64,000 bases of DNA from assembly GCA_963812775.1 (NCBI GenBank), contig CAWEWH010000008.1, positions 248,001 through 312,000 of the forward strand, in the 5' to 3' direction. Source of the DNA: CAWEWH01 sp963812775 (GTDB lineage: Bacteria > Pseudomonadota > Alphaproteobacteria > Rhizobiales > Beijerinckiaceae). Below the pieces are notes generated by a model. It was not told the DNA's origin. It worked only from the letters and a program-made list of their open reading frames with translations, and did not search any database. Position numbers and translations under genes: made by a program. Of the stretch, positions 51,757 to 63,508 are shown one piece after another (position 1 is the first letter of the stretch; every line of letters begins with the position of its first letter).

Positions 51757-52021
51757 GAGCTCACCGGGCAGGCTCGGGGAGCCGCCAATGTGGCCCAGCA
51801 ACGGCCATGCTGCCAAGAGCCAAGAGGCATGCCGTGACCGCATGACCGTCTCGCCATTCCAGGTGCATCGGCTCGCCTGCATTGCCGGCTCGGATCGCCT
51901 CGAAGTTCCGATCCATAGACACCGTGGCGGGCGCGCCTATTCCTGCTTTCGTCCCATTCCCGGCTGGGCTAAGGATGCCCATCCCAGCATGGCGGCGGCG
52001 CCCAAGGCTGATCCGAACACA

Positions 52022-52856
52022 ATGGCAAACGTTCAAACGTCCTCGGCGCTCATGGCCGGCAAGCGCGGGCTTATCATGGGCCTCGCCAACAACCGCTCCC
52101 TCGCCTGGGGCATCGCCAAGGCGGTGCGTGCCCATGGCGCCGATCTGGCGCTGACCTACCAGGGCGACGCCTTGAAGAAGCGCGTCGAGCCGCTGGCTGC
52201 CGAGCTCGGCGCGCATGTGGTGGGCCATTGCGACGTGACCGACACAGAGACGCATGGACGCCGTCTTCGCGGCGGTCGAGCGCCTGTGGGGCGGCCTCGA
52301 TTTCCTCGTCCACGCCATCGCCTTCTCCGACAAGGACGAGCTCGACGGCCGCTACGTCGACACCAGCGAGGAGAATTTCAGCCGCACCATGCTGATCTCG
52401 GTGCTATTCGCTGGTACGGCCTGACGCGCAGCGCGCCGAGAAGCTGATGCGGCCGGGCGGCTCGATCCTGACGCTCACCTATTACGGCGCCGAGAAGTGG
52501 ATGCCGCACTACAACGTCATGGGGGTCGCCAAGGCGGCGCTCGAAGTCGAGCGTGCGCTATCTGGCGGTCGATCTCGGCACCGCCGGCGTCCGCGTCAAC
52601 GCCATCTCGGCCGGCCCGATCAAGACGCTCGCCTCCTCCGGCATCGGCGACTTGCGCTACATCATCAGGTGGAACGAGGTGAACTCGCCGCTGCGCCGCA
52701 TCGGTCACCATCGAGGAGGTGGGGGACGCCGGCGTCTATTTCTTGTCCGACCTGTCGCGGGGCGTCACCGGCGAGGTGCAACATGTCGATGCCGGCTATC
52801 ACGTCGTCGGCATGAAGCATCCCGAGGCGCCCGACATTTCCATCGTCAACGAGTGA
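52022..52856 (+). CDS. fabI: Enoyl-[acyl-carrier-protein] reductase (NADH), frame-broken
   Basis: Joined ~275 residues. Last reduction step of fatty acid elongation. Start MANVQTSSALMAGKRGLIMGLANNRSLAWGIAKAV (FabI NAD loop), ADLALTYQGDALKKRVEPL, VGHCDVTD, DFLVHAIAFSDKDEL, LTLTYYGAEKWMPHYNVMGVAKAALE (Tyr/Lys active site), VRVNAISAGPIKTLASSGI, DAGVYFLSDLSRGVTGEVQHVDAGYHVVGM. Extra bases near 52253, 52386, 52425, 52546 and 52707 break it. An in-frame ATG at 51989 is an alternative start. Since FabI is usually essential, the breaks are almost certainly errors. Confidence 0.93.
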
Positions 52857-52865
52857 CCGGGCTGG

Positions 52866-53501
52866 GTGGCAGCGCCGTCGCAACGACCCACCATCTACTT
52901 CCTCCGGCACGGCGAGACCGACTGGAACGCCGCCGGGCGCCTGCAGGGCCAATTGGACCTGCCGCTCAATGCCGTGGGCGAGCGCCAGGCCGCCGACGCG
53001 GCGGTCATCCTCAAGGGCCTCGCGGCGACATCCGTGGCGGCGCTCGACTATGTGGCGAGCCCTCTGGTGCGGGCGCGGCGCACCATGGAGATCGCCCGCG
53101 CCGCCATGGCGCTGCCGCCCGACGGCTACCGGGTCGACGAGCGGCTCAAGGAAATGTCCTTCGGCACCTGGGAAGGCCTCACCCTGAAGGAGGTCCGGCA
53201 GCGCTGGCCGGCGGACTTCGCGGCGCGCGAGAACGGCAAATGGTGCTATGCGACGCCAGGCGGCGAAAGCTATGCCGACCTCGCGGCGCGGGTCAGCGCA
53301 ACGGTCGAAACGTTGCAGCGGGACACGGTGATGGTGGCGCATGGCGGCGTCGCGCGGGTGTTGCTGGCGCTCCTGGCCGGTCTGGCGCCCGAGGCGGCGC
53401 TACGCTGCCCGATCTGGCAGGGACGCGTCCTGGTGCTCCGCGACGGTGCCTTTGCGTGGTCTCGCTTGACGCCCGCAAGTGCCGCCCCGCCGCCCAGCTG
53501 A
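52866..53501 (+). CDS. Histidine phosphatase family protein (phosphoglycerate mutase-like)
   Basis: 211 residues. The catalytic phospho-His motif FLRHGETDWNAAGRLQG is at residues ~12-28, the companion VASPLVRARRTMEIA and EMSFGTWEGLTL follow, and VMVAHGGVARVLLALLAG carries the second His. Cofactor-dependent phosphatase/mutase fold; a house-keeping phosphatase is more likely than glycolytic mutase. GTG start 9 bases after the fabI stop, so it is co-transcribed with fabI. In many Rhizobiales aroC comes next; here a 10-kb block intervenes. Confidence 0.9.
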   Translation: MAAPSQRPTIYFLRHGETDWNAAGRLQGQLDLPLNAVGERQAADAAVILKGLAATSVAALDYVASPLVRARRTMEIARAAMALPPDGYRVDERLKEMSFGTWEGLTLKEVRQRWPADFAARENGKWCYATPGGESYADLAARVSATVETLQRDTVMVAHGGVARVLLALLAGLAPEAALRCPIWQGRVLVLRDGAFAWSRLTPASAAPPPS

Positions 53502-53848
53502 GTGAGGGCGGCGGCGAAGCTCATCCACGCCATCGCGTCGACGCTCCAACGTCTTGATCCTGCGCATGATCTCGTCGCCAAAAGGGCGGCTGCTTTTCGG
53601 CAACAGGCGTCAATGCGATGTGGCTGAAATTTCTGTGGAAAAGAGCGTTCATCGCCGGTTCAGTCACTACCCCCCATAAGTCAGCCTGAGCTGAAGTAAA
53701 ATCAGCCTGGTCGTCGGTGCGGGAAGGGCCCAGCGCCGGCGGCACGAAACGAGGGGGGCGTCTACCCGACCATCGCGACCATCGGGTCTCGCGTGCACTT
53801 GCGCGTGGTCGGGAGCGTTTGCGCCTTCACGGGGGCGGGAGCGTTTGG
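53502..53848. other. Intergenic region at the left edge of the NRPS-transporter block
   Basis: No gene seen. It contains a degenerate dispersed repeat at 53552-53606 (CTGCGCATGATCTCGTCGCC...GGCTGCTTTTCGGCAAC) related to the copy at 46076. The segment 53650-53720 is lower in GC (CCCATAAGTCAGCCTGAGCTGAAGT) and might hold the promoter of the NRPS gene. Could mark the junction of an inserted block. Confidence 0.5.
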
Positions 53849-56800
53849 ATGAACAGATTGGTGAGTGATCGCGATTTGGAGGCAGCGGTCCGCGCAACGG
53901 CGGAGGCGGCCGTCCTTCGCGGCGCGTTGCGTCCCGATCTCGTTCGTGACGAAGTGCTCGCCGAATTGTTCGCCACCACCGCCGCGGCCCGCGGCTATCG
54001 TATCGCCTACGTGGCCGAGGGCGGGGTGTGGACCTATGCGCAGGTTCACGCGGCAAGCGATTCCATCGCCCGCGGCCTGACGCGCGCCGGCATCGGGCCC
54101 GGCGACGTGGTCGGCCTATGGATGCCGCGCAGCGTCGAGCTGCTCATCGCCCAGATCGCCATCACCAAGTCGGGCGCCGCCTGGCTGCCCTTCGATGCCG
54201 AAGCGCCCGTCGAGCGCATCGCGCACCTGCCTTGCCGACGCCGCCGCCAAGGCGCTCCTGACCGACGAAGCCTCCCGCGGCAAGGCCGCCGCCGCCAAGC
54301 GGCCGGTCCTGACCAGCGCCGATCTCGACGATCCGACCGACATGACGCCGCTCGATCCGCGCGGCGCCGGCCTCACCGCCGATCATCCCGCCTACCTCAT
54401 CTACACCTCCGGCTCGACCGGCGCGCCGAAGGGCATCGTCATCACGCATCGCAACATCTGCCATTTCCTGCGCTCCGCCAACGAGGTCTACGGCCTGCAG
54501 CGCGGACGACGTGATGTTCCAGGGCGCCTCCGTCGCCTTCGATCTGTCGATGGAGGAGATCTGGGTGCCCTATCTGGTCGGGCGCGACGCTGTTCGTCGC
54601 CACGCCCCGCGATGATCGGCGACGTCGAGCGCCTGCCCGACATCCTGCGCGAAGCCGGCGTCACCGTGCTCGACACCGTGCCGACGCTGCTCGCCATGCT
54701 GCCGCGCGACGTTCCGTCGCGTGCGCCTCATCCTCGCTCGGCGGCGAGGCGCTTGCCGCCGGCGCTGGTCGAGCGCTGGGCGAAGCCGGGCCGGCGCTTC
54801 TTCAACACCTAGGGCCCGACCGAGGCGACGGTCGTCGCGACGGCCGCCGAGGTGCGCGCCGGGCGAGCCGGTCACCATCGGCCGGCCGATCCCGAACTAC
54901 AGCTGCTACGTCGTCGACGACGAGTCTCAACGTCGCTGCCGCCCGGCGTGCCAGGGCGAGCTGCTCATCGGCGGCCCCGGCGTCGCCAACGGGCTATCTC
55001 GGCCGCGCCGAGCTGACGGCCGAGAAATTCATCGCCAATCCGTTCCCGAGCGACGGCAGCGACCCGATCCTCTACCGCTCGGGCGACGCCGTCAGCCTCG
55101 ACGCGGACGGCAACATCGTCTTCCACGGCCGCATCGACGACCAGGTCAAGATCCGCGGCTTCCGCGTCGAGCTCGGCGAGATCGAGACCAAGCTCGCGCG
55201 CGCTGCCGGGCGTCGCGCAGGCCGCCGTGGTGCTGCGCCAGGACGACGGCATCGACCGGCTCGTCGCCTTCCTCGTGCTCGAACGGCCGGCGTCGCGATC
55301 GACCGGGCGGCGCTGCGCGCTGACGCTGCGCGAGCGAGCTGCCGCCCTACATGATCCCGTCGCATTTCGAGATCGTCGAGACGCTGCCGCGGCTGACCTC
55401 CGGCAAGGTCGACCGCAAGGCGCTGCGCGCTCGCCGAGCTCGACCGCCGCCGACGCGCCGGCGAGCAGGAGGACGCCGCGCAACGACGACCGAGGCGGCG
55501 CTGCTCGACGGCCGCCAAGCGCGTCTTCGGCGGCCAGGCGCATCGCGCTTCGAGGCCGACTTCTTCACCGATCTCGGCGGCCATTCGCTGCTCGCCGCGC
55601 GCTTCGTCTCGGCCGTGCGCGAGACGCCGGCGCTCGCCATCGATCACGCTGCAGGACGTCTACGCGCGCGCGCAGCCTGCGCGCGCATCGGCGCGCGGCT
55701 CGACGCGGCAAGCGGCGGCGCGGCGGCCGCGCCGCCGCGCGATCTGTCGTTCGCGCCGCCGCCGCTGCATGCGCCGCTTCCTCTGCGGCCTCGCCCAGGC
55801 CGCGGCGCTGCCGTTCATCCTCGGCGCTGACGACGGCGCAGTGGCTCGGCATCTTCGTCACCTACATGCTGCTCGTCGGGCGAGGACTACCGGCTTCGGC
55901 GCCGAGCTGTCGATCCTGCTCGGCGTCTACGTCGCCATCAACGTCGGTGACGGCGTCGTCGCCATCGCGGCTAAATGGCTGATCCTCGGCCGCACCAAGC
56001 CCGGCCGCTATCCGCTCTGGGGCGTCTACTATTTCCGCTGGTGGCTGTCGCAGCGCCTGCTCGGCCGCTCGTCCACATCAAATGGCTGCAGGGCTCGCCG
56101 GTGATGCGCTTCTACCTGCGCGCGCTCGGCGCCCAGGTCGGCCGCGACGCGATCATCGCCGAGATCGATGCGCGGCGCGATCGACCTCGTCTCGATCGGC
56201 GACCGCGTGCACGCCATCGGCGGCAAGGTCAAGTTCGCCAACGCCGAGGTCGATCGGCAACGAGCTCGTCATCGGCACGATCGACATCGGCGACGACGCC
56301 TATGTCGGCACCTCCTGCGTCATCGGCCATGACGTCGTCATCGGCGACGAGCGCCGAGCTCGGCGACCTCACCGCCGATCGCGCCGGACACGCGCGTCGG
56401 CGACGCCGAGATCTGGGACGGCTCGCCCGGCCGCAAGGTCGGCACGCGTCGATGTCGCGGCGCTGCCCGCAGCCGGCCGACGCGCCGGCCGCGTCGCGCA
56501 AGAGCTGTCTCGGCCTCGTCTATCGCACCGCGCTGCTCGTGCTTGCCGCCGGTCGAGCCTGCTGCCGATCTTCCCGGCCTTCTACCTGTTCGACCAGATC
56601 GACGAGCATCGCTCGCGACCTTCGCGCAGGTGAGCTACCTCTGGTATCTGCCGCTGCTCGCCTGGCCGACCGCGCATGTGCCTGATCGCCGCCACGGTGC
56701 TGCTCATCGCCGCCGTGCGCTGGCTCGTCCTGCCGCGCGTCCGCGAGGGCACCTATTCGATCTACAGCGGCTTCTACGTGCGCAAATGGATCGTGGCGCT

Positions 56801-57973
56801 GGCGACCGAGGTGACGCTCGAGACGCTGTCCTCGCTCTACGCCACCGTCTACATGCGCGCCTGGTACCGGCTGATGGGCGCCAAGATCGGCAAGGGCGCG
56901 GAGATCTCCACGCAATCTCGCCGGCCGCTACGACCTCACCGACATCGGCGAGAAGAGCTTCATCGCCGACGAGGTGGTGCTCGGCGACGAGGAAGTGCGC
57001 CGCGGCTAGATGACCTTGCGCAAGGTGGAGACCGGGGGCGCGCGTCTTCGTCGGCAACGACGCGGTGGTGCCGCCCGGCGCCATCATCCCGGAAGGGGCG
57101 CTCATCGGCATCAAGTCGAAGCCGCCCGCCAACGAGGCGCTCTCGGCCGGCGACACCTGGTTCGGCTCCCCGCCGATGCAAGCTGCCGACCCGCCAGAAG
57201 GTCGCCGGCATCTCGGCCAACTGGACCTACGAGCCGTCGCGCTGGCGCCGCGCCGGCCGCATGCTGTTCGAGGCCTTCACACCGTCGTTGCCGACGATGC
57301 TGTTCATCACCTGCGGCACCATCGCGGTCGAGATCTCTGCGCGCCGTCGATTCTGCACCGCCAATTTCGCCCGTGCTCATCCCGCTGTTCATCGCGCTCG
57401 CCGTCGCCATCTCGCTGGTGATGACCTTCACGGTGGCGAGCGATGAAGTGGCTGCTCATGGGCGTCTACAAGCCGGTCATGAAGCCGATGTGGTCGTGGT
57501 GGGCGATGCGCACCGAGGCGGTGGCCGTGCTCTATTGGGGGCTCGCCGGCAAGGTGCTGCTCGATCACCTGCGCGGCACGCCCATGCCTGCCCTGGACGC
57601 TGCGCCTGTTCGGCGCCCAGCTTCGGCAAGGGCGTCTACATGGACACCACCGACATCACCGAGTTCGACTGCGTCAAGGTCGGCGACTTCGTCAGCATCA
57701 ACTCGCTCGCCGCCCTGCAGACGCATCTCTACGAGGACCGCGTCATGAAGGTCGGCCGCATCGATGCTCGGCAACGGCGTCACCATCGGGGCCGGCGCGA
57801 CCGTCCTCTACGACACTCGCGTCGGCGACTATGCGCGTCTCGGCCCGCTCACCCTCGTCATGAAGGGCGAGGAAATCCCGCCCAACAGCGAATGGGCCGG
57901 CGCGCCGGCCGAGCCGGTGCGCGTCGCCGCGGCCGCGGCCGCGCACCCCGTCGCGCTGAGGGTCGCCGCCTAG
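53849..57973 (+). CDS. Single-module NRPS with membrane/LbH C-terminal domains (Pls-like), heavily frame-broken
   Basis: Joined ~1350 residues. Adenylation domain: YTSGSTGAPKG (54402), FDLSMEEIW, NTYGPTEATV (54804), YRSGDAV, GRIDDQVKIRGFRVELGE (55129), catalytic Lys in GKVDRKAL (55399). Carrier domain: DLGGHSLLAARF (55573) with the phosphopantetheine Ser. C-terminal half: about six membrane helices alternating with left-handed beta-helix (hexapeptide) domains, e.g. GKVKFANAEVIGNELVIG, VYDTRVGDYARLG-like turns, end at TAG 57973. This is the NRPS terminal domain (TIGR02353) layout shared with epsilon-poly-lysine synthetase. Over 20 indels and two stop substitutions (54810, 57007). No condensation or thioesterase domain. 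Confidence 0.85.
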
Positions 57974-58170
57974 GGCGCCATGCAACCGGAGCAGCCGCCC
58001 GCGCCGTCGGCGCGCGGCTCCCATCCGTCTTTCTGACTATTGGCGCGGCGCGCAAAGGTGTTAGTGTCTGCCATCCTCATCCGAGGACAGGGCCGTCAGA
58101 GCGCCCGCGGCGATGGAAGTATCGCTGCATTAAGAACGCTCCTCCGGCCCGCAGACGCGGAGGAAACGCG

Positions 58171-59521
58171 ATGACTTCTGAGAATTCACGCACGATCACG
58201 CGCCGGCGCCTTCTCGCCACGACGGCGGCCAGCACGGCCTTGATCGCCATGCCTTATGTCCGCGGCGCCCATGCGGCCGGCAAGCTGTCGGTCGGCCTGT
58301 GGGACCATTGGGTGCCCGGCGCCAACGACGTGTCGCGGAAAATCATCGAGGAATGGGGCGAGAAGGAGAAGGTCAACGTCCAGATCGACTACATCACCTC
58401 GCAGGGCGAGAAGCTCAGGCTGACCATGGCGGCCGAGGCGCAAGCCAAGAGCGGCCACGATCTCCTGAACGCCGGCAGCGTCTGGGACACCCAGGCCTAT
58501 GCCGAACTGCTCGAGCCCATGAACGACATCATGGAGCCGCTGATCAAGCAGAACGGCGCGGTCAATCCAACTGTGGAATATCTCGGCCGTTCCGGCGACA
58601 AGTGGCTCGCTGTTCCAGGCACGATTGGCAGCCAGATCAAGGGCCCGTGCTCGCGCATCGACCTGTTGAAAAAGCATGCCGGCATCGACATCCAGGCCAT
58701 GTATCCGGCCGGCGGCCCGCCAAACGCCGATAACTGGAACCTCGACACGTTCCTGAAGGCCGCCGAAGCCTGTCAGAAGGCCGGTTTTCCGTTCGGCATC
58801 GGTCTCGGCACGACGTTCCGACTCGGTCGATTCCGCTGGCGCCTTCTTCCACGCCTTCGGAGCCGTGCTGGTCGACAAGAACTCGAAGATAACGGTCAAG
58901 TCCGACGCGGTGCGCCAGGCGCTCGACTACTACAAGAAGCTCGCGAGTTTCATGCCCTCCGAAATCCCGGCATGGAACGACTCCGACAACAACAAGATGC
59001 TGATCCAAGGCAAAGCCTCGCTCATCATGAATCCACCGAGCGCCTGGGCGGTGGCCAAACGTGACGCGCCCCAGGTCGCCGAGCAATGCTGGACCCATGG
59101 GTTCCCGACGGGTCCCAAGGGACGTTTCGCGCCGTTCCTTCCCTTCTTTTTGTGCACCTGGGCGTTCGGCAAGAACAAGTCGGCGGTCAAGAGCCTCCTC
59201 GTCCACCTGTCGCAGCCGGCAAACGTCGAGCGACTGGTGGCGGCGAGCGGCGGCTACGATATCCCCTCGTTTGCCAACCTGAGCACTCTCAAGGTCTGGG
59301 CCGAGGTGGAGCCGCCGAAAGGCACGCTCTATCACTACCCGAACCCCCACAACCATCAGGTCCTGTCGATCGCCGCGAGTGAGGCGCCGCCCAAGATCGC
59401 CCACCAGATCTACACGCAGGCGATCATGACCAAGATGGTCGTGCGCCACATGCAGGGCGAGTCGATGGAGAAGACGCTCTCGTGGGCCGAGAGCGAGCTC
59501 GAAGGCATGATGCGCTCGTGA
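58171..59521 (+). CDS. ABC transporter substrate-binding protein (family 1, Tat signal), one frame break
   Basis: Joined ~449 residues. Twin-arginine start TRRRLLATTAASTALIAMPYVRGAHA. Mature part: SVGLWDHWVPGANDVSRKIIEEW, EAQAKSGHDLLNAG, LLEPMNDIMEPL, WLAVPGTIGSQIKGPCSRIDLLKKH, then an extra T near 58814 before DSVDSAGAFFHAFGAVLVDK, and IQGKASLIMNPPSAWAV. Extracellular solute-binding family 1 pattern, so a sugar, oligosaccharide or polyol is expected; the ligand is unknown. GGAGG precedes the ATG. First gene of a four-gene transporter operon. Confidence 0.88.
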
Positions 59522-59593
59522 AGCAATGCGGCGGGCTGTTCGCGGCAAGTCGCGACGGCCCGCCCCGCTGCCTTGGATCGTGAGGAGGATTGA

Positions 59594-60529
59594 ATGGCCA
59601 ATGTGGTGATGGAAGGCGTCGTTCTTCCGCGCCCGACAGCCAGGCGATCGGGGCTGCGCCGCATGATGCAGCGCAAGTCGACGATCGCCTTCTTGATGAC
59701 GCTGCCGCTCATCCTGCTCATCGCGCTCCTCGTCGCTTACCCGGCCTTTTACTCGGTTCAATTGGCGACCCTGAACAAGTCGATGCAGCGCTTCGTCGGC
59801 TTCGGCAATTTCGAGTTTCTGTTCAAGCGCGAGACGTTCTGGATGGTGGTGCGCCAGTCCTGCGTCTTCGCCATCACGGCGGTGATCTTCAAAGCGCTCA
59901 TCGGCTTCATCGTCGCACATTTCGTCCACAACATTCCGGCCAAGGGGCAGCGCAAGTGGCGCGGCATGCTGCTCGTGCCCTGGGTCATCCCGCCGGCCAT
60001 GTCGACGCTCGCCTGGCTATGGCTCTTCGATCCCTCCTACAGCGCCTTCAACTGGCTTCTCGCCCTCATGGGCATCGATCCAATCGCTTGGACCGGCCAG
60101 ACCAATTGGGCGCGCTTCTCGGTGATCCTGGTCAATATCTGGGTCGGCGCGCCGTTCTTCATGATCATGTACCTGGCGGCGCTGAAATCGGTGCCCGAGC
60201 AGCTTTATGAGGCCGCCGCCATCGACGGCGCCAATTGGTGGCAGCGCATGTGGTTCGTGACCTTGCCGATGATGCGCAACATCATCGCCATCACGGCGCT
60301 GTTCTCGCTGATCGTCACCTTCGCCAATTTCGACATCGTGCGCATCCTCACCAACGGCGGTCCTGGCGACAGCACGCACGTCTTCGCCACCTGGGCGTTC
60401 TCGCTCGGCATCCTGAGCGCCGACATTCCGCTCGGTGCCTCAATCTCGCTGTTCATGGTGCCGATCCTTGCCGTTGCCGCCTTCTTCATCCTGCGCGACA
60501 TCACGCGAAGGGGGAACGAAGCGTCATGA
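59594..60529 (+). CDS. Sugar-type ABC transporter permease (MalF/UgpA-like)
   Basis: 311 residues, six predicted membrane helices starting at TIAFLMTLPLILLIALLVAYPAFYS. The EAA cytoplasmic loop is EQLYEAAAIDGANWWQRMWFVTLPMM, which docks on the ATPase. Family blocks FVGFGNFEFLFK, MLLVPWVIPPAMSTLAWLWLFDPSYSAFNW. GAGGAGG lies 6 bases before the ATG. Its stop overlaps the next permease start (ATGA). Confidence 0.93.
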   Translation: MANVVMEGVVLPRPTARRSGLRRMMQRKSTIAFLMTLPLILLIALLVAYPAFYSVQLATLNKSMQRFVGFGNFEFLFKRETFWMVVRQSCVFAITAVIFKALIGFIVAHFVHNIPAKGQRKWRGMLLVPWVIPPAMSTLAWLWLFDPSYSAFNWLLALMGIDPIAWTGQTNWARFSVILVNIWVGAPFFMIMYLAALKSVPEQLYEAAAIDGANWWQRMWFVTLPMMRNIIAITALFSLIVTFANFDIVRILTNGGPGDSTHVFATWAFSLGILSADIPLGASISLFMVPILAVAAFFILRDITRRGNEAS

Positions 60530-61440
60530 CCGCCGTGACCATGACCCACCAGAAGGGCGCGCCGACGCGGTCTCGCTACGGCAGCATGAGCCGGGATCGG
60601 CGCTGGGCCTTGCGCTGGTCGTATTTCTTCCTCGTGCTGTTCGCGATCTTTTTCCTGACGCCGCCCATCTACATGTTCATCACCTCGCTGAAATCGAGCG
60701 CGGAGATTTCGGCCGCCGCCAACCCCTGGTGGGTCTCGCATCCCACCTTGAGCAACTACGCCGAGCTGCTCGGTTCCTCTCAATACCTCATGTTTTTCCG
60801 CAACTCGGCAATCGTCTCGATCTGCGTCGTGACCATCACCATGCTGATCAGCGTGCCGGCCGCCTTCGCCCTGTCGCGCATGCGCTTCTGGGGCTCCGCC
60901 ACGCTCGCGACGGGCGTGTTCCTGACCTACCTGATCCCCGATACGCTGCTGTTCCTGCCGCTCTTCAAGATGTTCGCGGTCTTCCACGACTGGACCGGCA
61001 TCCAGCTGATCAATCGCTGGTGGGTGCTGCTTCTGCTCTATCCGACTTTGTCGGTCCCGTTTTGCACCTGGATCATGATCGGCTACTTCGCCTCGATCCC
61101 CAAGGAGCTTGACGAGGCGGCGCTCATGGACGGCGCCAACTACCGTCAGATCCTGTTCAAGGTCTTCATCCCGGTGGCGCTGCCCGGGCTGATCGCGGCC
61201 ACCATTTTCGCCTTCACGGTGAGCTGGGCGCAGTTCCTCTACCCGCTCGCTTTCACGACATCGACCGACCAGCTCGTGCTGCCGGTCGGCATCGTGACGA
61301 CGCTGATCAAGGGCGACGTATTTAATTGGGGCCAGATCATGACCGGCGCATTGCTCGGCGCCGCGCCGCCGCTCATCATCTACGCCTTCCTGATGGACTA
61401 CTACATCGCCGGCCTGACAGCCGGCGCGACGAAGGGCTGA
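60526..61440 (+). CDS. Sugar-type ABC transporter permease (MalG/UgpE-like)
   Basis: 304 residues, six membrane helices: RWSYFFLVLFAIFFLTPPIYMFITSLKSSAEI at the start and YPLAFTTSTDQLVLPVGI further on. EAA loop: IPKELDEAALMDGANYRQILFKVFIPVALPG. Ends with FLMDYYIAGLTAGATKG, the usual MalG-type tail. Starts within the stop of the first permease and ends 7 bases before the ATPase gene. Confidence 0.93.
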   Translation: MTAVTMTHQKGAPTRSRYGSMSRDRRWALRWSYFFLVLFAIFFLTPPIYMFITSLKSSAEISAAANPWWVSHPTLSNYAELLGSSQYLMFFRNSAIVSICVVTITMLISVPAAFALSRMRFWGSATLATGVFLTYLIPDTLLFLPLFKMFAVFHDWTGIQLINRWWVLLLLYPTLSVPFCTWIMIGYFASIPKELDEAALMDGANYRQILFKVFIPVALPGLIAATIFAFTVSWAQFLYPLAFTTSTDQLVLPVGIVTTLIKGDVFNWGQIMTGALLGAAPPLIIYAFLMDYYIAGLTAGATKG

Positions 61441-61447
61441 CAGTACA

Positions 61448-62545
<1,098 letters not shown>

Positions 62546-62654
62546 CGGAACCATCCGCTCGGCATCACCCTGGATCCGCAACATCGCCCATTGATCGCCG
62601 CCACCGCGGTCATAGATCAGGCGGCAGCCAGGCTTCAGCCGGAAGGATTCGAAA

Positions 62655-63395
62655 ATGCGCAAAGCCGTCATCAGCGGCGTCGGGCCGGACCGCGGCCTCG
62701 GCGCGCAACTGGCGCGGCGCTTCGCCCGCGAGGGGCTTCACGTCTTCGTCGCCGGCCGCACGCAGGCAAAGCTCGAGGCCGTGGTGGCCGACATCAAGGC
62801 GGCGGGCGGCGCGGCGACTGCAGTGGTGGCCGACGCCACCAACGAGGCTGAGACGGCGGCGCTGTTCGAACGGGTGGGCGAGGGGCTCGAGCTTGCCGTC
62901 TACAACACCGGCAACAACACCCCCGGCCGCATCCTCGACATGGAGGCGGCCTACTTCGAGGAAAGCTGGCGCACCGCCTGCTTCGGCGGCTTCCTGTTCG
63001 GGCGCGAGGCCTTGCGGCGCATGCTCACCCAAGGTGCCGATGCCGATCCCGGCCGCAGCCGCGGCACGATTCTGTTCACCGGCGCCAGCGCCTCGCTGCG
63101 CGGCCGGTCGGGTTTTGGCGCCTTCAATTCCGCCAAGGGGGCGCTGCGCAATCTTGCTCAAGCCATGGCCAAGGAATACGGGCCCGACGGCATCCATGTG
63201 GGCCACGTCGTGGTGGACGGCGGCATCGGCGGCGAGAAGCTGCTTACCCGCCTGCCGGATGCGGCAAGCCGCCTCGCCGACGGGCGCCTGATCGGCATCG
63301 AGGGCATCGTCGACACCTTCGTGTTTCTCTACCGCCAGCCGCGTAACGCCTGGTCGTTCGAGATCGACGTGCGCACCTCGAAGGAAACGTGGTAG
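62655..63395 (+). CDS. Atypical SDR family protein (catalytic Tyr replaced by Phe)
   Basis: 246 residues with an SDR fold: AVISGVGPDRGLGAQLARRFA (cofactor loop, with P-D insert in place of the usual TGxxxGIG), HVFVAGRTQAKLEAVVADI, VYNTGNNTPGRIL in place of NNAG, ILFTGASASLRGRSGFGAFNSAKGALRN. The position of the YxxxK Tyr is Phe (FNSAK), so normal proton transfer is unlikely. C terminus HVGHVVVDGGIGG. Non-catalytic or altered chemistry is an inference. Lies 109 bases after the transporter ATPase; possibly an ORF of the same block. Confidence 0.83.
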   Translation: MRKAVISGVGPDRGLGAQLARRFAREGLHVFVAGRTQAKLEAVVADIKAAGGAATAVVADATNEAETAALFERVGEGLELAVYNTGNNTPGRILDMEAAYFEESWRTACFGGFLFGREALRRMLTQGADADPGRSRGTILFTGASASLRGRSGFGAFNSAKGALRNLAQAMAKEYGPDGIHVGHVVVDGGIGGEKLLTRLPDAASRLADGRLIGIEGIVDTFVFLYRQPRNAWSFEIDVRTSKETW

Positions 63396-63508
63396 GGGGC
63401 GGGCGATCGTCGTCGCCCGAGCTGTCGGTAACCGCGTGCGATAGCACCGTTTGACCGGCCCCCCGCTTGTCCTTATGGACCGTGGCGGATCAAGCCACTG
63501 GCGCCGCG

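Noticed and set aside
8344..57973. Widespread programmed frameshifting
   Set aside because: No slippery heptamers or stimulatory structures recur at the break sites; the breaks are extra bases beside CG/GC and occur at random codons.
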